Shown here: positions 1 to 11,701 of the stretch, piece by piece
Layout of the letters: every line of letters starts with the position of its first letter
How positions within the stretch are numbered: position 1 is the stretch's first letter
NCBI GenBank assembly: GCA_910589415.1
Contig: OU342630.1
Coordinates: 4,340,001-4,404,000, forward strand
Direction of reading: 5' to 3'
Source of the DNA: Malachius bipustulatus
Taxonomy: Eukaryota > Arthropoda > Insecta > Coleoptera > Melyridae
Length of the DNA stretch: 64,000 bases
The notes under the pieces: generated by a model
The model's input: the letters and a program-made list of their open reading frames with translations, nothing else
What the model was told of the DNA's origin: nothing
Database searches by the model: none
Made by a program: the position numbers and the translations under genes

Positions 1-1640
1 CGTATCCCTGGGGCGAAATCGTAGCTCCACATGCCTACAACATCTCCATCAAGCGACGACGTCTGCGGTGCGCGATGACCTTTTTGTCAATGGGGTCTTG
101 TACTACCTGCTATTAACTAATAATGCGCGAGAGTTATCCATAGAATACCATTACAGTTTTTCTTTAGAACTGCCGAATCGACGAAAGTTCAGAGGATTTA
201 ACTTTGCGAATTATACTATTTTTCAACTAAAGTATTTTTCTTACAACCACTTCGTTAACGGCATATCGTGATACCAGTCGCTTCGTGAAGTAGCGATTTC
301 TTATTCCGCAGTGTTGCTTTACCTTGAGCATTGTTCCTACTCTCTCCTGAAGATCAGAAATCACCTATCCCCGCCTTATTCAATTTTGATATTTCTGCAT
401 AATGATCCAGCTTCCTGATATGAAGATATTTGCCTAACACCGTGCAGTTGGTGTAGCAAGTGCGCATCGGATATCCGTAGCCGCTTAGAATGCGACTAAT
501 AGAGCGTGAATCGTTTTCCGGCCGCAGAACACGCCTGGATTTCTTATTAGATTCTTCCAGCCGGTTCCCGCATGACGAATGCGTCTCGATATTCTCCATT
601 CCAGCAGTCTGAGCGGTTTCTAAATATTGACTACTCGATTACTTAGAACTGACGACTCCATGATAGTTTGCCCTCTTTCTATCCACCTTTCAAATCTACT
701 TAATATCTAGAGGGTGTGCATTTTAAAACAAGCCGCCCCAATAACTCATAAACAAAGTGAAATTTGAGAGGGTGTAGCTACTATTATAATACACCTATTT
801 ACATGCAGATATAGTCCCAAGTAACATTATTTGAAAATTTTTGAGCTCTACTTATTATCCATGAAACGCGTATATGGATACTGTAACCAAAATGTAAAAA
901 TACTCGGTAGCAAAAGGTAAACGGATTGTCCATTCCCCCCCCCCCCATCCAGTACTCTCTTGAACATTCTAAAATCATTAGCTGTTGAGTAAAGAACTGC
1001 AATAAATTATATTAAGAAGGATCGGTAAAATTTTTCATTAAAAATTTCAAAATTATTACTGTACACGGCTGTCACTGGTCATCTTCCACAAAATTTATAC
1101 GGCATTTTTGACAACGCAAGGGGTTGAAAACTTGGATATTGGATCAACATTGTTGAATACTAACGAATACTACGGTCTAATGAATACTAACGAATACTAC
1201 CTTCCAATGAATAGGTACTAAGTTTATTTTATGTTGTTGGTCCAACAAAAATATTATAACTACTTATCGGATCTGAAGCATTAATGTGAACTTTTTTCAA
1301 GCAAAAGAGCATTTTATGATGAAAAACATAAAAGTAGCAACATGTTTGTTAACATGACTCGTTTTCGGTAATTTTTTTACCGATTTGTTTCACTGCCACT
1401 TGAAAAAATGTAATTGGGCATCCAAAAAGTGGATAATGTTAATGACAAGATGTGTATCAAAGCTGAGTTCTGCGTATCTCAAACTTTTTCTGTTCCTGGG
1501 ATATCGTCAAATAACTGAAGAAATTTTCTGACCCTTGCTAGTAGGAACTATTTTTCTTAGAACGAGGGAGGAATCAGATCTTTCATTTTTCGACCATACA
1601 TATATTTCGAAACACATATTATCGCATGTTCATATTTCCA
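1..1640. other. Unassigned AT-rich sequence
   Basis: I recognise no gene or repeat boundary here. Short open frames are present but none resembles a known protein. A run of 12 cytosines lies at 935-946. Confidence 0.5.
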
Positions 1641-2000
1641 GAGAAAATCCAATAAAAATTATTTTCATAGTTGCGGTTTAAAGTGAACAGTTTATTAGTG
1701 CTAAACAAGTGAAAAACGCTATTCTTCATTTTGAAAGCAGTGAACATCGGCAATGACTTTAAATAACTTTTCACATGGTGCACTTTCCTGTATACTTGAA
1801 ATTTTCATCCAGGGTGATGAAAAATCTGATAATTTTAATTATGATCACATTGCTGACAGTTTAATAAGTTGGAGTTAAACTGCCTCAAAGTTGACGAAAG
1901 CGGCTTACATGGAAATCTTTATACCGTATGATATAAAAGTGTGAAAGTTAAATAAAAATGGAGTACAAATGTTTCGGTACCATGAAATAAAGTGGGATAT
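1640..2000 (+). repeat. Decayed copy of fold-back repeat family F
   Basis: This stretch shares a diagnostic layout with copies near 33.4, 47.8 and 48.5 kb: a segment close to AAACAAGTGAAAA, then TTTTCATCCAGGGTGATGAAAAATC, then GCGGCTTACATG. It is more diverged than the later copies and only one arm is clear. Boundaries are approximate. Confidence 0.5.
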
Positions 2001-2043
2001 TTCCGCCGGTAGAGCGCTCAAAAAATAGTGTATTATATTACTA

Positions 2044-2093
2044 GTGTGGAAAGTGACTCATTTCACACGAGTGTGAAATGAAACTTTCCACAC
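2044..2093. repeat. 50-bp hairpin inside the left transposon arm
   Basis: GTGTGGAAAGT and CATTTCACAC pair with GTGTGAAATG and ACTTTCCACAC around a 2-base centre. It is absent from the matching part of the right arm near 4770, so it looks like a small insertion in the left arm. Confidence 0.7.
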
Positions 2094-2830
2094 AAGTAAT
2101 GTACAACGTCCCAATTTGCTTGATTTTGGCTGTTTTGGCCATGTTCAGGCCAGATAGAGAAAAAGTAACAGTGTCTAGAGCTCGATTTTTGTAAAACGCG
2201 AAAATGTGAAAACAGCATCGAGCTATCTCTAACCGTTTCCGAGATATCGGCCAATTTTGACATTTGACAGATTTTGAAAAAGTGCCATAACTTTTTTTTT
2301 TCGTAATTATTTTTTCATGCAATAAAAACTTTCTACAGGCACTTTTAAAATCAGAATGCAATGCATTAATCAAAAAAATTTAATCCTCCTTGGATTTTGA
2401 GATAATACGACATACTTTCTTATTTTAAATATAAATCATAGTTGACTTTGAATTCAAAAAATCACAAAAAAATCAAGCTTCATAAAAAATATACGGTCGG
2501 GGTACTTTATAACATCATCTGAGAAAAAAAAATCAATATTTAAACTAATTTCTAGTTGGCTGTGTAAATAGGTGGTGTCAAAGATTAATTTGACAAAAGG
2601 TTGTCTCCTTCAGTTAATTATATAATATTTATTTAAAATGCTAAATTAAGAAGAAAATATTAATTTTTAAATATTATAATTTACCGACAATAATAATTAT
2701 TACTATCATAATACTCAACAGGGCTCGTGCAAAATATTTTTTGCATTACAATGTGTAAAGTACCTACCTAGCTTTTATTACAAACTTATATTACAAAAAT
2801 CATACGTATAACAGTTCCAAATCTAGGAAG

Positions 2831-4015
2831 CTATAAATAATGTTCAAACAGGCCACCATTTTTATCTAGACAAACTTGGCATCTTCTTTTAATTGATTTA
2901 TCAGCATTTAATAACAGCAGAGGAGTTATATTGTTTATTGCCTCTGTGATTCTTTGCTCTAATTTTTCTAAGCTCTCTACTGGTGTTTGAAATATTTTAC
3001 TTTCAAAAAGCCCCAAATAAAGAAATCTAATGGACTGAGATCAGGTGACCTTGCAGGCCAGAGCACGGGTTCTCGATTTCCTATCCATTGGTTTCCAAAC
3101 TGTTGTTTAATTTGTTTGTTATGGCTAAAGCGTTGTGCGCTGGCGCTCCATCTTGCTGGAAAAAGATTGCATTCAGATTTGCAAGAGGTATATTTTCAAG
3201 GAAAGGCTCAACTATTTCTTCTAAAATATGAAGATATCCTCGTGCATTTAAGTTCTCGTGATAAATAAACGGCCCTAATATCCTTTGCCCTAGAACTCCG
3301 AGCCAAACGTTAAAGGCGAATCTTCCTTGCATATTTCTATCTTGACGGATGTGTTCATTGTGATCTGACCAATGATGTCGATTATAGTTGGACCAGAGAT
3401 ATAACGAAACGACTTCTGTCATTTTATCAATTTTTGGATTATTGCAATATTGTTGAAGTCATAAAATATGACAGTTTAACAATTAGATTTTTTCGTTATA
3501 TCTCTTGGTCGACAATATGTCTATTTAAAATGCCACTACTTGTTATCCTGGCTTCATCAGTCCAGATGACATGGCGCGCAAAATTTTCATTCGCGTTGCA
3601 TTGTCCGATAAACCAATTGCAAAAAACTCTTCTACCATCAGGATCACCAGGAAACAACTGATGAGTTAACCTAACTTTGTATGGCTTGTATTTATTTTGT
3701 TTTAAAATTCGCTGACTTTGGCTTCTACTGACACATGTAATCTGAGCGATTTCCCTAGTGGAAATCTCAGGATTTTCTAAACCTGTTCCAATTACATTTG
3801 CAGCTGTATTGTCTCTTTCCCGAATTCGGTATTCAGATCCAACTTGATAAGATCCATGACTTATCCAAATTATTTTGTAATCGTGTGAAGATTTGTGCAC
3901 TGGGTTGCTGGCGCTCAGGATACCGTTCAAAGTATAAGTCGCCCGCAGCTCCAGAGTTTCGTCCAGATTCAATATAACACACCAGCATTTGATATTTTTC
4001 ATAATGTTGGAACAT
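2831..4015 (-). pseudogene. Broken DDE transposase, IS630-Tc1-mariner type
   Basis: Read on the minus strand, pieces of one transposase follow in order. An N-terminal helix-turn-helix part (4015-3833) includes YIESGRNSGAA and YPERQQPSA. A second HTH and linker region contains EISTREIAQI. The first catalytic Asp lies in IWTDEAR (before 3496), the second in FFQQDGAPAHN (3422-3081), and a C-terminal tail with RCQVCLDKNGGLFEHYL ends at 2831. The frame changes at least three times, and a 134-bp insert (3384-3517) splits the catalytic domain. In this superfamily the protein cuts and pastes the element by binding its ends. This copy cannot encode an active enzyme. It is assigned from motifs only; the exact subfamily is not determined. 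Confidence 0.8.
3384..3517. mobile_element. 134-bp MITE inserted in the transposase
   Basis: The ends are inverted repeats of about 24 bp, with GGACCAGAGATATAACGA on the left and TCGTTATATCTCTTGGTCG on the right. The insert is flanked by the 9-bp near-repeat ATGTCGATT (3375-3383) and ATGTCTATT (3518-3526), consistent with a target-site duplication that has since diverged. Removing it would rejoin the protein motif GILNRH with HHWSD, as in related transposases. An 8-9 bp duplication suggests hAT- or Mutator-type mobilisation. Confidence 0.65.
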
Positions 4016-4785
4016 TATTTCAAAAATAGCAGCCCTAACGCACTAAGAATAGAACAATATTCAAACGAAATATTGCAGACTAATCAATTAATACTAGTAA
4101 CTGTCAAACTGAATTGCTAACCTCATTTTGCCAAACAATTAATCATGCACAGCCGACTAACTAAACGCTGTGTAAAATATTTCTATATTTTTGTCTAGTT
4201 ACTAATAATTATTGTATTTCGGTTATGAACTGTAAATAATTAATAATGTTCTTTAGGGAGACAAATTTTTGTCAAATTAATCTTTGACACCTATTTACAC
4301 AGCCAACTAGAAACTAGTTTAAATATTGATTTTTTTTCAGATGATGTTATAAAGTACCCCGACCGTATATTTTTATGAAGCTTGATTTTTTTTGTGATTT
4401 TTTGAAGTCAAAGCCTACTATTATTTATATTTAAAATAATAAAGTATGTCGTATTATCTCAAAAGCCAAGGGAGATAATTTTTTTTTGAATAATGCATTG
4501 CATTTTGATTTTAAAAGTGCCTGTAGAAAGTTTTCATTGCATGAAAAAATAATCACGAATAAAAAAGTTATGACACTTTTTCAAAATCTGTCAAATGTCA
4601 AAATTGGCCGATATCTCGGAAACGGTTAGAGATATCTCGATGCTGTTTTCACATGCATTTTCGCGTTTCACGAAAATCGTGCTCTAGACACTTAAGTTAC
4701 TTTTTCTCTATCTGGCCTGAAAATGGCGGAAACAGCTAAAATCAAGCAAATTGGGACACACTGTACACTATTTACACTATTTTTT

Positions 4786-6082
4786 CTACGACCACAGATT
4801 AATGCACATTTTAATTTTTGTAATACTTTTATTTATCTGAAAATTTTACAAAGAAAACTAATGTTTGAATAAAAAAAAAAAATTACAATGACAACACTTT
4901 GGAATTTAGAATAATTATTGTAGAAATTGAAAGTGGGTCATATATTATTATTATTAGGTAACTACAATTTTAATTGTATATTGGAGTTTGCAACAAATAG
5001 AGAGATTTCTCTTTGTTATTATTTATCTGTAGGTACCTACATTATGCATAAATGTATATCGAGGATAACAATATAAGATTGACTGACACCAATATGAATG
5101 TGTGCTTTAATTGAAATTTATATTTCGAAAACGTCGGATAAACTTTTGCGTCTGCATTATTAAACTTGTTACATAAAAAACGTAAAATAGTATTTAAAAT
5201 TCTATTAAAAATCGAAGTTATGCCTTATTATGCATAGCTGTAATGTGGGCTGCCTAAATAAACGGGTACTAACTAGGTAACTTATTGACTAATCTTATCA
5301 CCCATGTGTGATATGTTACTTTTCATCTCTAGGTTGATATTTGTCATTTTCGATGTCCCTAAGTAGTGTGCTATTTGTCATTTTTGCAGAGGTGGTCGTC
5401 GGATAACATATTTTCCCATTATCTGGTGAAATGTAGCAAAAAGTTGAAAAAATATTGCGTGCAAAGTTTTTGCTAGTAAACTTCAAAGTCGTGTTCAGCG
5501 ACACGAAAAACATGGAGGGTGAGAAAATCAAAACTATAGCAAACTTTTCCTATAAGAATTCGAAAATGCCTAGCCTAAATATACTTCATTAGTTAATCTT
5601 AGTTCTGAGCATTTTATTCATCATAGTTTTGCAGCTTAGAAAGTGAATTCAAATATCTTGAAATAGCTTGAAAAATATCTTAAAAGCACATGCAATATGT
5701 TTTTATTTGACATAATGTGAAAAGCAACTATTGGCAAAATGAGAAAAACAGAAGACAAACACTGATGTATTGTAGGTATCTAGAAAAAGAAATTCCTTTT
5801 TAGAGTGGAGTATTCTAAATTCTAATTTGCTGAAAGAAACACAAATCGGCACGCGGCTAGGCCGAACATCACGAGAAATTAAATAAAGTTATTTATCTTG
5901 CCTTTGTAAGGGTTTAATGAGAGCCAGAATGGGGGTTAATAATACCCTTATTAGATACAACCCGCATCAGAACTTGAGTATGGCAACATGATGAAGGGAT
6001 TAGAAAATATTTGTTCTGTAAAATCTGTGTACAAAGTTAGATATTTGTTTACTAGTTTCAAACTATAAACAATATATACATG
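4786..6082. other. Unassigned sequence
   Basis: I recognise no gene or repeat. A minus-strand frame at 5316-5531 has no features that I know. Confidence 0.4.
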
Positions 6083-6835
6083 TACAGGTTGATTCAAAAT
6101 TCAATGCAAAGATTTTAAGGGCGTATTTACCAGCCTAAAATAAGAAAAATTTTTCATATAATCGTATGTCCTAACTTGTTTCGTTTTCTAGATACAGGGT
6201 AAAAAATAAAAAATCGATTTTTATCAATTTCTCAAAAACCTCTCAGCCGATTACAATAAAATTTTATAGGCTTATTTGTTGTCATAAGGGCCTTCCTTTG
6301 ATGGGTATAACATTGATGAATTTATTAATTCCAGTGGCGTCTCAGGGGGCTATCTGAATTAAATTAAATGAATCTCAATAATCGATGTGAATTTATTACT
6401 TGTTTTAACAGGGCCTGGCACAGATTTTGATTTTTTTCTTGGAAACAAAGCTAGATACGAGTAAAGCTCAGGAGGCAAGAAAGTTACATTATTGACCGCT
6501 TAATCTAAGAAAAAATCTAAATTGTCAAAAGAGTAATGGCGGACCATAATTTTACCTATAAGTTTCAAGTAGGCAGCCCCCTGAGACGCCACTGGAATTA
6601 ATAAATTTATGTTATTCCCATCAAAGGAAGTTCCTTATAACGACAAAATAAGCCTATCAAATTTTATTTAAATTGGCTGAAAGGTTTTTGAGTAATAAAT
6701 AAAAATCGATTTTTTGTTTCAAAATTTTATCTAGAAAACGAAGCAAGTTAGGACATACGATTATATGAAAAAAATTCCTTATTTTTGGCTGGTAAATACG
6801 CCCTTAAAATCTTTGTACTGAATTTTGAATCATTT
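6083..6835. mobile_element. Fold-back MITE, about 750 bp
   Basis: Two long arms mirror each other. The left arm runs from TTGATTCAAAATTCAATG through AAGGGCGTATTTACCAGCC to CAGTGGCGTCTCAGGGGGC. The right arm carries the reverse complements from about 6580 to 6835. Each arm is about 280 bp and the central loop has no coding content. The left end reads TACAGGTTGATTC. Such non-autonomous elements depend on a transposase in trans. Confidence 0.75.
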
Positions 6836-6879
6836 CATCATTTTTTTTTGAAAAAAAAAAAGAACTATTTTAAGGACCA

Positions 6880-7215
6880 CTACTACAGGGATATCTTAAA
6901 GCATTGACGATACGAGGTCGGTTAAGTTAGAAAAAAGTTGCGCTATTTTGTGGTCATCTCGAATCCGTCAAAACATGCAAGATATCTGTGACCGTTCCTG
7001 AAATATCCTGAAAAAAATGAAAAATCGAGAAATTTAATTTTTGCCATATATCTTCCTTACAATTGGAAATTAATAAATAATTTTTCGTAGGCTTACATAA
7101 GCCGTTATGAGCTAATCATCTGACTTTTCAAAAAATTCCAAAGCCCACTAGATCCCAGAGTTTTCATAGTCAACTTTCGTTTTTCTTATGGCCGCCATAT
7201 TGATTTTTTTTTTTT
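6880..7215 (+). repeat. Dispersed repeat family G, copy 1
   Basis: The segment containing ATTTTTCGTAGGCTTACATAA and then GATCCCAGAGTTTTCATAGT recurs at 33835-33990, at 34500-34620 (reverse) and at 57605-57870 (reverse). Shared landmarks also include a CTGTGACCGTTCCTGAAATAT block. The copies are diverged and incomplete, and no coding content is seen. It is probably an old non-autonomous DNA element. Confidence 0.55.
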
Positions 7216-7435
7216 TATAGCTCGTTCGATATAAAAATTAATGGAAACCAAAAATTGATAAACTACGAGAGAAAAATGTATATATTGTTATGAAAAGCTC
7301 ATTAAGCTTATTTACGAAGTAATAGTTTTTTCTTTTATGAAAAATAGTCTTTAGTATTAGAGAAGTTCTATTGGAACAGAATATTTAGATTTTAATAGTA
7401 AACAATGTAACAATAAGGTGAAATTTCATATTTCA

Positions 7436-7870
7436 TAAAAGTGAAGTTTTATGTTGTGAGTGAAAAGGTTTGTGAAATGAGCGAAGCGTAGCGGAGCGAA
7501 TTGAACAAATTCACGAATAAAATGAAATCACTTTTAAGACGACTATCATACAATGGTTTTTGTAAAACTGCTCTATTTTTATAATAAAATTGATGGATTT
7601 AGAATGACAATCAACTTCAAATTGAATTTTAAAATATTACAGATAATTACAGACAAGTGTACTATGCATAGCAACCGTTGCCGACTAACAAAAATTGCGT
7701 TCATACAAATAAAAGAGATGTCATAATAATTATTATTGATTGCAATTTCTGAAAAAATATTATTGTCTTGAATTTTTGACTAGATACTTATTTGTTATTA
7801 ATATGTTTGCCAGTAATAAAAAGAATATGAAAAAATCTTATTGTATTTTATTATTTTGTATTATACTGTA
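7436..7870 (+). repeat. Dispersed repeat family H, copy 1, with hairpin head
   Basis: This matches 44140-44575 closely over about 430 bp. It begins with a hairpin whose arms are near AAAAGTGAAGTTTTAT and ATAAAATGAAATCACTTTT, around a G+C-rich loop GCGAAGCGTAGCGGAGCGAA. Later shared landmarks are GTACTATGCATAGCAACCG and ATGTTTGCCAGTAATAAAAA. Both copies keep a short open frame starting MFASNKKNMKKSY, but it diverges straight after and I do not call it a gene. Confidence 0.65.
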
Positions 7871-7957
7871 TTTTAAACTGGACACCCGGTATAGTGATAC
7901 TACATTAAGACTGACTATTCTGTAACATCAGGGTAATTTGAATTCGATTGCAAAATT

Positions 7958-8200
7958 TTAAAATTCAAAGGAGTCCTTAACGAAATACTGGTCCTCCTGG
8001 TTGTTGAAGGAGGTTGTGAGGATGTCTGCTAGAAATTTATACAGGGACGATGTGGGTGTATTAATTGATGAAACTATAGGGCGAAGGGGGAATTCTGGCT
8101 TATGAATCTTAGAAAGCCAGTACAGTCTGCCAGGAAAAGATCTAAGTAAATAACTTCTTGGCAGTGATATCATCAATGTGACCACTGTTTTTAGGCTCTT
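7958..8200 (-). pseudogene. Penelope-like element reverse transcriptase fragment
   Basis: The minus-strand frame reads LYWLSKIHKPEFPLRPIVS, followed by SSLYKFLADIL and YFVKDSFEF. The pattern LPKIHKP...PLRPIVS is characteristic of Penelope-like retroelement RTs, and the VKDSFEF segment follows it in that family. Only about 75 residues remain, with no catalytic YADD-type segment. The fragment abuts a homopolymer T run at 8218-8233 upstream. It is a dead relic. The family call rests on motif resemblance. Confidence 0.75.
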
Positions 8201-8285
8201 GATGAGATCGTTGCATTTTTTTTTTTTTTTTTGGATGGTTTGTCGGATCCCTATTTAGTACTTTCTAATATCTGTTGTCATTATA

Positions 8286-9870
8286 CAGGGTGTTCTACAA
8301 GCTCTATGACAAACTTTGACAGATGGTAGGTTGCTTGATTTTAAACATATTTTTTTTAATAAACATGGGTCCGATTCGTTTTTGTTTAGAAGTTACAAGC
8401 ATTTAAAGAATCGTAATTTTTTCAGTCAACCAGGAAGTGACACTAAGTCGCTATGTCACTAAGACACTATGTCAACCAATGTACACTTATAAAATATACA
8501 CTTACTTCAATGAAAAACGTAGGCTGATAAATAGAAATATCGGTTGTTATGACAATAATAATTGTTAGTGTCATTTTAATTATTTCTTAGATATTTCGTG
8601 TGAAAGTTATAAATAAAAAATGCATTTATTCTCGACTGAGGAATATGCAGATATTGTGTTTGTATATGGGTATTCCAATGGTAACGCCAGACAAGCTGCT
8701 CAAGAATACCGACGCAGGTATCCAAATAGACATCAACCTGCCCACACGGTGTTTAGTGCATCATTTCGTAGACTTCGAGAAGCAGGTAATCCCGCTCCAA
8801 AGAAGGCTATTGGCCCTACTGAAGTAAATGTACAAGATGAAGAAAATGTGATAGATGCTGTCCTCGATAACCCTTCAATCAGTGTTCGGCGTATTTCTAG
8901 TAACCTTCATGAATCACCGAATTTTGTATGGCGTGTATTGAACAGAGAAATGTTACACCCGTTTCATCGCCAAAATGTACAGGCATTGCATGCTGGAGAT
9001 GCCCCACAGCGATTAGGATTTTGTCGCTGGTTACTTCAGCAACAAGCACAAAATGATAGATTAATTTCGCTCGTCATGTGGTCTGATGAAGCGTGCTTTA
9101 CTAGGGATGGCATAAATAATAATCATAATGAACATGTATGATGGGCGTTGCAAAATCCACTTGCAATTACACCAAGACGATTTCAGCAACGATTCAGTGT
9201 CAACGTTTGGGGTGGCATTTTCAACAATAATTTATTACCTGTGCATGTTCTAAATGATCGTTTAAATGCAGATCTTTATAGACATTTCTTAGAACACGAC
9301 CTTTTAGAGTTTATTGATGACGTGCAACTCAATATTATTCAAAATATGTGGTATCAGCATGACGGTGCACCACCACACAGAGGAAGACAAGTTGCTGCTT
9401 GGCTAAATGAACATTTCCCGAATAAATGGATAGGTCAAGGAGGTCCAATATCATGGGGCCACCTCGTTCTCCCGATCTGAATCCTCTGGATTTTTATTTA
9501 TGGGGACACATGAAGCAGCTGGTCTACCATGTTGAAATCGCTACCCATCAGCAGTTACTTGAAAGAATTCAAGATGCAGCTAACCAAATAAGAAATGATC
9601 CAAATCTCATTCTTCGAGTGACCGAATCTTTAGTTCGTCGATGTGAGGCTTGCATTCAAGCTGAGGGTGGACATTTCGAACAATTTTTAGTCTTAAGTTT
9701 TGTGATTATCATTTAATTTAAATTTTTATTGTTGATTGTTAATAAAGATTAAATGCTTGTAACTTCTAAACAAAAACGAATCGGACCCATGTTTATTGAA
9801 AAAAAATATGTTTAAAATCAAGCAACCTACCATCTGTCAAAGTTTGTCATAGAGCTTGTAGAACACCCTG
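8286..9870 (+). mobile_element. Tc1/mariner-superfamily transposon, 1,585 bp, TA flanks
   Basis: Inverted ends of about 125 bp start CAGGGTGTTCTACAAGCTC on the left. The reverse complement on the right ends GAACACCCTG at 9870. TA dinucleotides at 8284-8285 and 9871-9872 fit the TA target duplication of this superfamily. The arms continue through TAAACATGGGTCCGATTCG and its mirror near 9775. It carries one transposase gene on the plus strand with two small lesions. It is the best preserved DNA transposon in the window. Confidence 0.92.
8620..9716 (+). pseudogene. Transposase with one nonsense codon and one frameshift
   Basis: The start ATG at 8620 opens a frame with an N-terminal HTH (DUF4817-like) segment, YADIVFVYGYSNGNARQAA. 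Then come the linker (RRISSNLHES), the first Asp in MWSDEACF, the second in YQHDGAPPH and the third in SPDLNPLDFYLWGH. About 36 residues separate the second and third Asp in the repaired reading. There are two lesions. A TGA at 9139-9141 arises where ATG is doubled (GTATGATGGG) just before a Trp codon. Extra G residues near 9455-9459 move the frame before PPRSPDL. All three acidic residues remain. The tail RCEACIQAEGGHFEQFL matches the family C-terminus. Relatives bind the terminal repeats and cut at TA. Confidence 0.88.
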
Positions 9871-9872
9871 TA

Positions 9873-10430
9873 GAATGGGCTTTTTTCAACAACTAAGACG
9901 AGACTACGGAGAGAACATCTTATTAGCAATATCTGTCAAAAGCAAAGCAACCTTGAAAAACTACGAAAAACCATTAAGTTTTTCTTGATTTTCTCGAAAA
10001 CGGATGAACCAAATGAAAATGCAATTGTAGCATAAGAAGCAGCTTTTTTTCCTCAATAAGTTTTAGATTTGACGTTTTAATTAGGGGAGCCAATATTTAC
10101 AATAGTTTATTTCAACATTGGAATTCTCTATGTCCGGAACTTCAAGAGACACGGTGTATTTTTCATTATGACATTAATATAATAATCTACTAATGTTAGA
10201 CATTCTATGTTGATAGATTGTCTCTAGATTAATATTTATTGTTGTTCTCATCATTCTCATTGTTCTCATCATTCTCATCTTTCTGACTATTAAGCGAGCA
10301 TTTATGTCAAGCGAGTATGGCCTAGTCTGAGCCGTTTGAATTTGACTTGTTCAGATCTCGTCTCCGGTAGTGGATTTTAGTAGTGGATTGGACAAGCACA
10401 ATCCAGTAGTGGATTGTGCTTGTGCCGAAG
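9873..10430. other. Unassigned sequence
   Basis: No gene is recognised. A simple repetition of CATTCTCATTGTTCTCAT-type units occurs near 10250-10275. The phrase AGTAGTGGATT occurs three times at 10370-10410. Confidence 0.4.
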
Positions 10431-10439
10431 GCTCCATTT

Positions 10440-10915
10440 TGTTTAATTTATTGCCTTGTTTTGACTAATGCTCTTGCCATATGGTTTGACACTTGTGTGT
10501 GAAGTGGAGTTTTTGGTGATAGTCGAGTTGGAGGCTTGTGTCTAGAGTGAGGGGTTGTTGGAGGCTCTACCTTCCTTGTCTGCAAGTTCGTTTCCCTGTA
10601 TTCCTACGCAGAATGGAGTCCAGGCGATGATGGCAGTTTTGTTGGTGGAAACTATAGCTCCGTAGGTATTTATAATTCTCGTATTGTTCTGCTCAGAGGA
10701 TTTATGTTACCGTCAGAGGTTATGGCGTGGATTGCCGACAGGGAGTCCGGTGGAAACCATGTCTTTGTTTCTTCCTATTGTATCTAGGAATCCAGTAAAG
10801 TATCATGGTATATATGCTGAAGTAATTGTGGAGTCGATAGGTCTGTAACAGCGTATGCTGCGCCGTTCTCAGTCTTCAATGCATCCGTAAATAGTACCCA
10901 GTCAAGTTTATACCT
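10440..10915 (-). pseudogene. LINE RNase H domain fragment
   Basis: The minus strand translates in pieces to WVLFTDALKTENGAAYAVTD, then PPDSLSAIHAI and NPLS, and finally IIAWTPFCVGIQGNELADKEGRA. These match the order of the RNase H domain at the C-terminus of I/R1/Loa-type LINEs. The FTDGSK Asp, the DSLSAI Asp and the HVGIxGNExAD block are all recognisable. The usual G of FTDGS and the H of HVGI are replaced (FTDAL, CVGI), and stops and frame changes interrupt it. It is a non-functional relic with no RT attached. Confidence 0.72.
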
Positions 10916-10987
10916 TCTGAAAAATAATAATATTAGTTATTATTTGTATAAGTGTCTTATTAGGCATATAACAAACGCAAAAATTGT

Positions 10988-11018
10988 TTAGACACGAGAC
11001 CGCAGGTCGAGTGTCTAA
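10988..11018. repeat. Perfect 8-bp-stem hairpin
   Basis: TTAGACAC and GTGTCTAA pair, with an inner ACC/GGT pairing around GCA. It sits 11 bases before the first copy of the triplicated MITE. Confidence 0.55.
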
Positions 11019-11029
11019 TTATTATTAAT

Positions 11030-11192
11030 GTCCGTATTCATCAAACTTCAAAATATAACTCTGGGGTTATAATTTGAATTTTCTGACAGCTGATTGGTCT
11101 AATGCTCAAACCCTACGAACGCTACGAATTTCTAACCAATGACATGTTCCAAAATATAACCCCAGGGGTTATATTTATTGATGAATACGGGC
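11030..11192 (+). mobile_element. MITE family M, copy 1
   Basis: A 163-bp element with inverted ends TCCGTATTCATCAA and TTGATGAATACGGGC. Inside are paired TATAACCCCAGG / CTGGGGTTATA blocks and the core CAGCTGATTGGTCTAATGC. It lies in the opposite orientation to copies 2 and 3. Confidence 0.88.
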
Positions 11193-11393
11193 TTAAGTGT
11201 TTTATATGCTAATAAAGACACGAATTGCAATGCAATCTTTTATTCACAGAGCGAACATTTTACAAAATTAAGAGGTAAATTATAACATTTCGATGACAGT
11301 TGCCTAAAAAATTTTATCGGAATCAAAATATTATACAAATTACAATAAAACTTTGTCTACTGATATAAATATAAAATGTAAATGTGAATAAGT

Positions 11394-11415
11394 GACCTGA
11401 CCTGACCTGACCTGG
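11394..11415. repeat. Short (CCTGA)n tract
   Basis: Four tandem GACCT/CCTGA units, i.e. TCAGG on the other strand. A similar GTCAG tract is at 15715-15734. TCAGG is the telomere unit of many beetles, but four units are too few to mean much. Confidence 0.6.
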
Positions 11416-11538
11416 TAAATAAATTATTACATCTTATGTCTCCTTTTATTACTCTATTTTAAAATCATTTTAAGTGTGTATAACTTCTAAGGGAAACGTA
11501 CAAGAAAAGTGCCCTATGAGTGCTTATAAGACACACAG

Positions 11539-11701
11539 GCCCGTATTCATCAATAAATATAACCCCTGGGGTTATATTTTGGAACATGTCATTGGTTTAA
11601 AATTCGTAGCGTTCGTAGGCTTTTAGCATTAGACCAATCAGCTGTCAGAAAATTCAAAATATAACCCCAGAGTTATATTTTGAAGTTTGATGAATACGGA
11701 C
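11539..11701 (-). mobile_element. MITE family M, copy 2
   Basis: This 163-bp element is inverted relative to copy 1. It begins GCCCGTATTCATCAATAAA and ends TTTGATGAATACGGAC. The core ATTCGTAGCGTTCGTAGG is shared with copy 3. Confidence 0.88.

Larger units (their letters stand above)
2020..4785 (-). mobile_element. Tc1/mariner-superfamily transposon with about 510-bp inverted ends
   Basis: The stretches 2101-2610 and 4250-4764 are long, diverged inverted repeats of each other. The left arm reads CCCAATTTGCTTGATTTTGG and the right arm carries its reverse complement. Similarity continues outward to about 2020 and 4785 through an AAAAAATAGTGTA end, but the left arm is broken by a 50-bp hairpin at 2044-2093. 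A broken transposase lies between the arms on the minus strand. The whole unit is about 2.77 kb. The AAAAAATAGTGTA end recurs alone near 19590, so the family has other members in the window. Confidence 0.8.
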
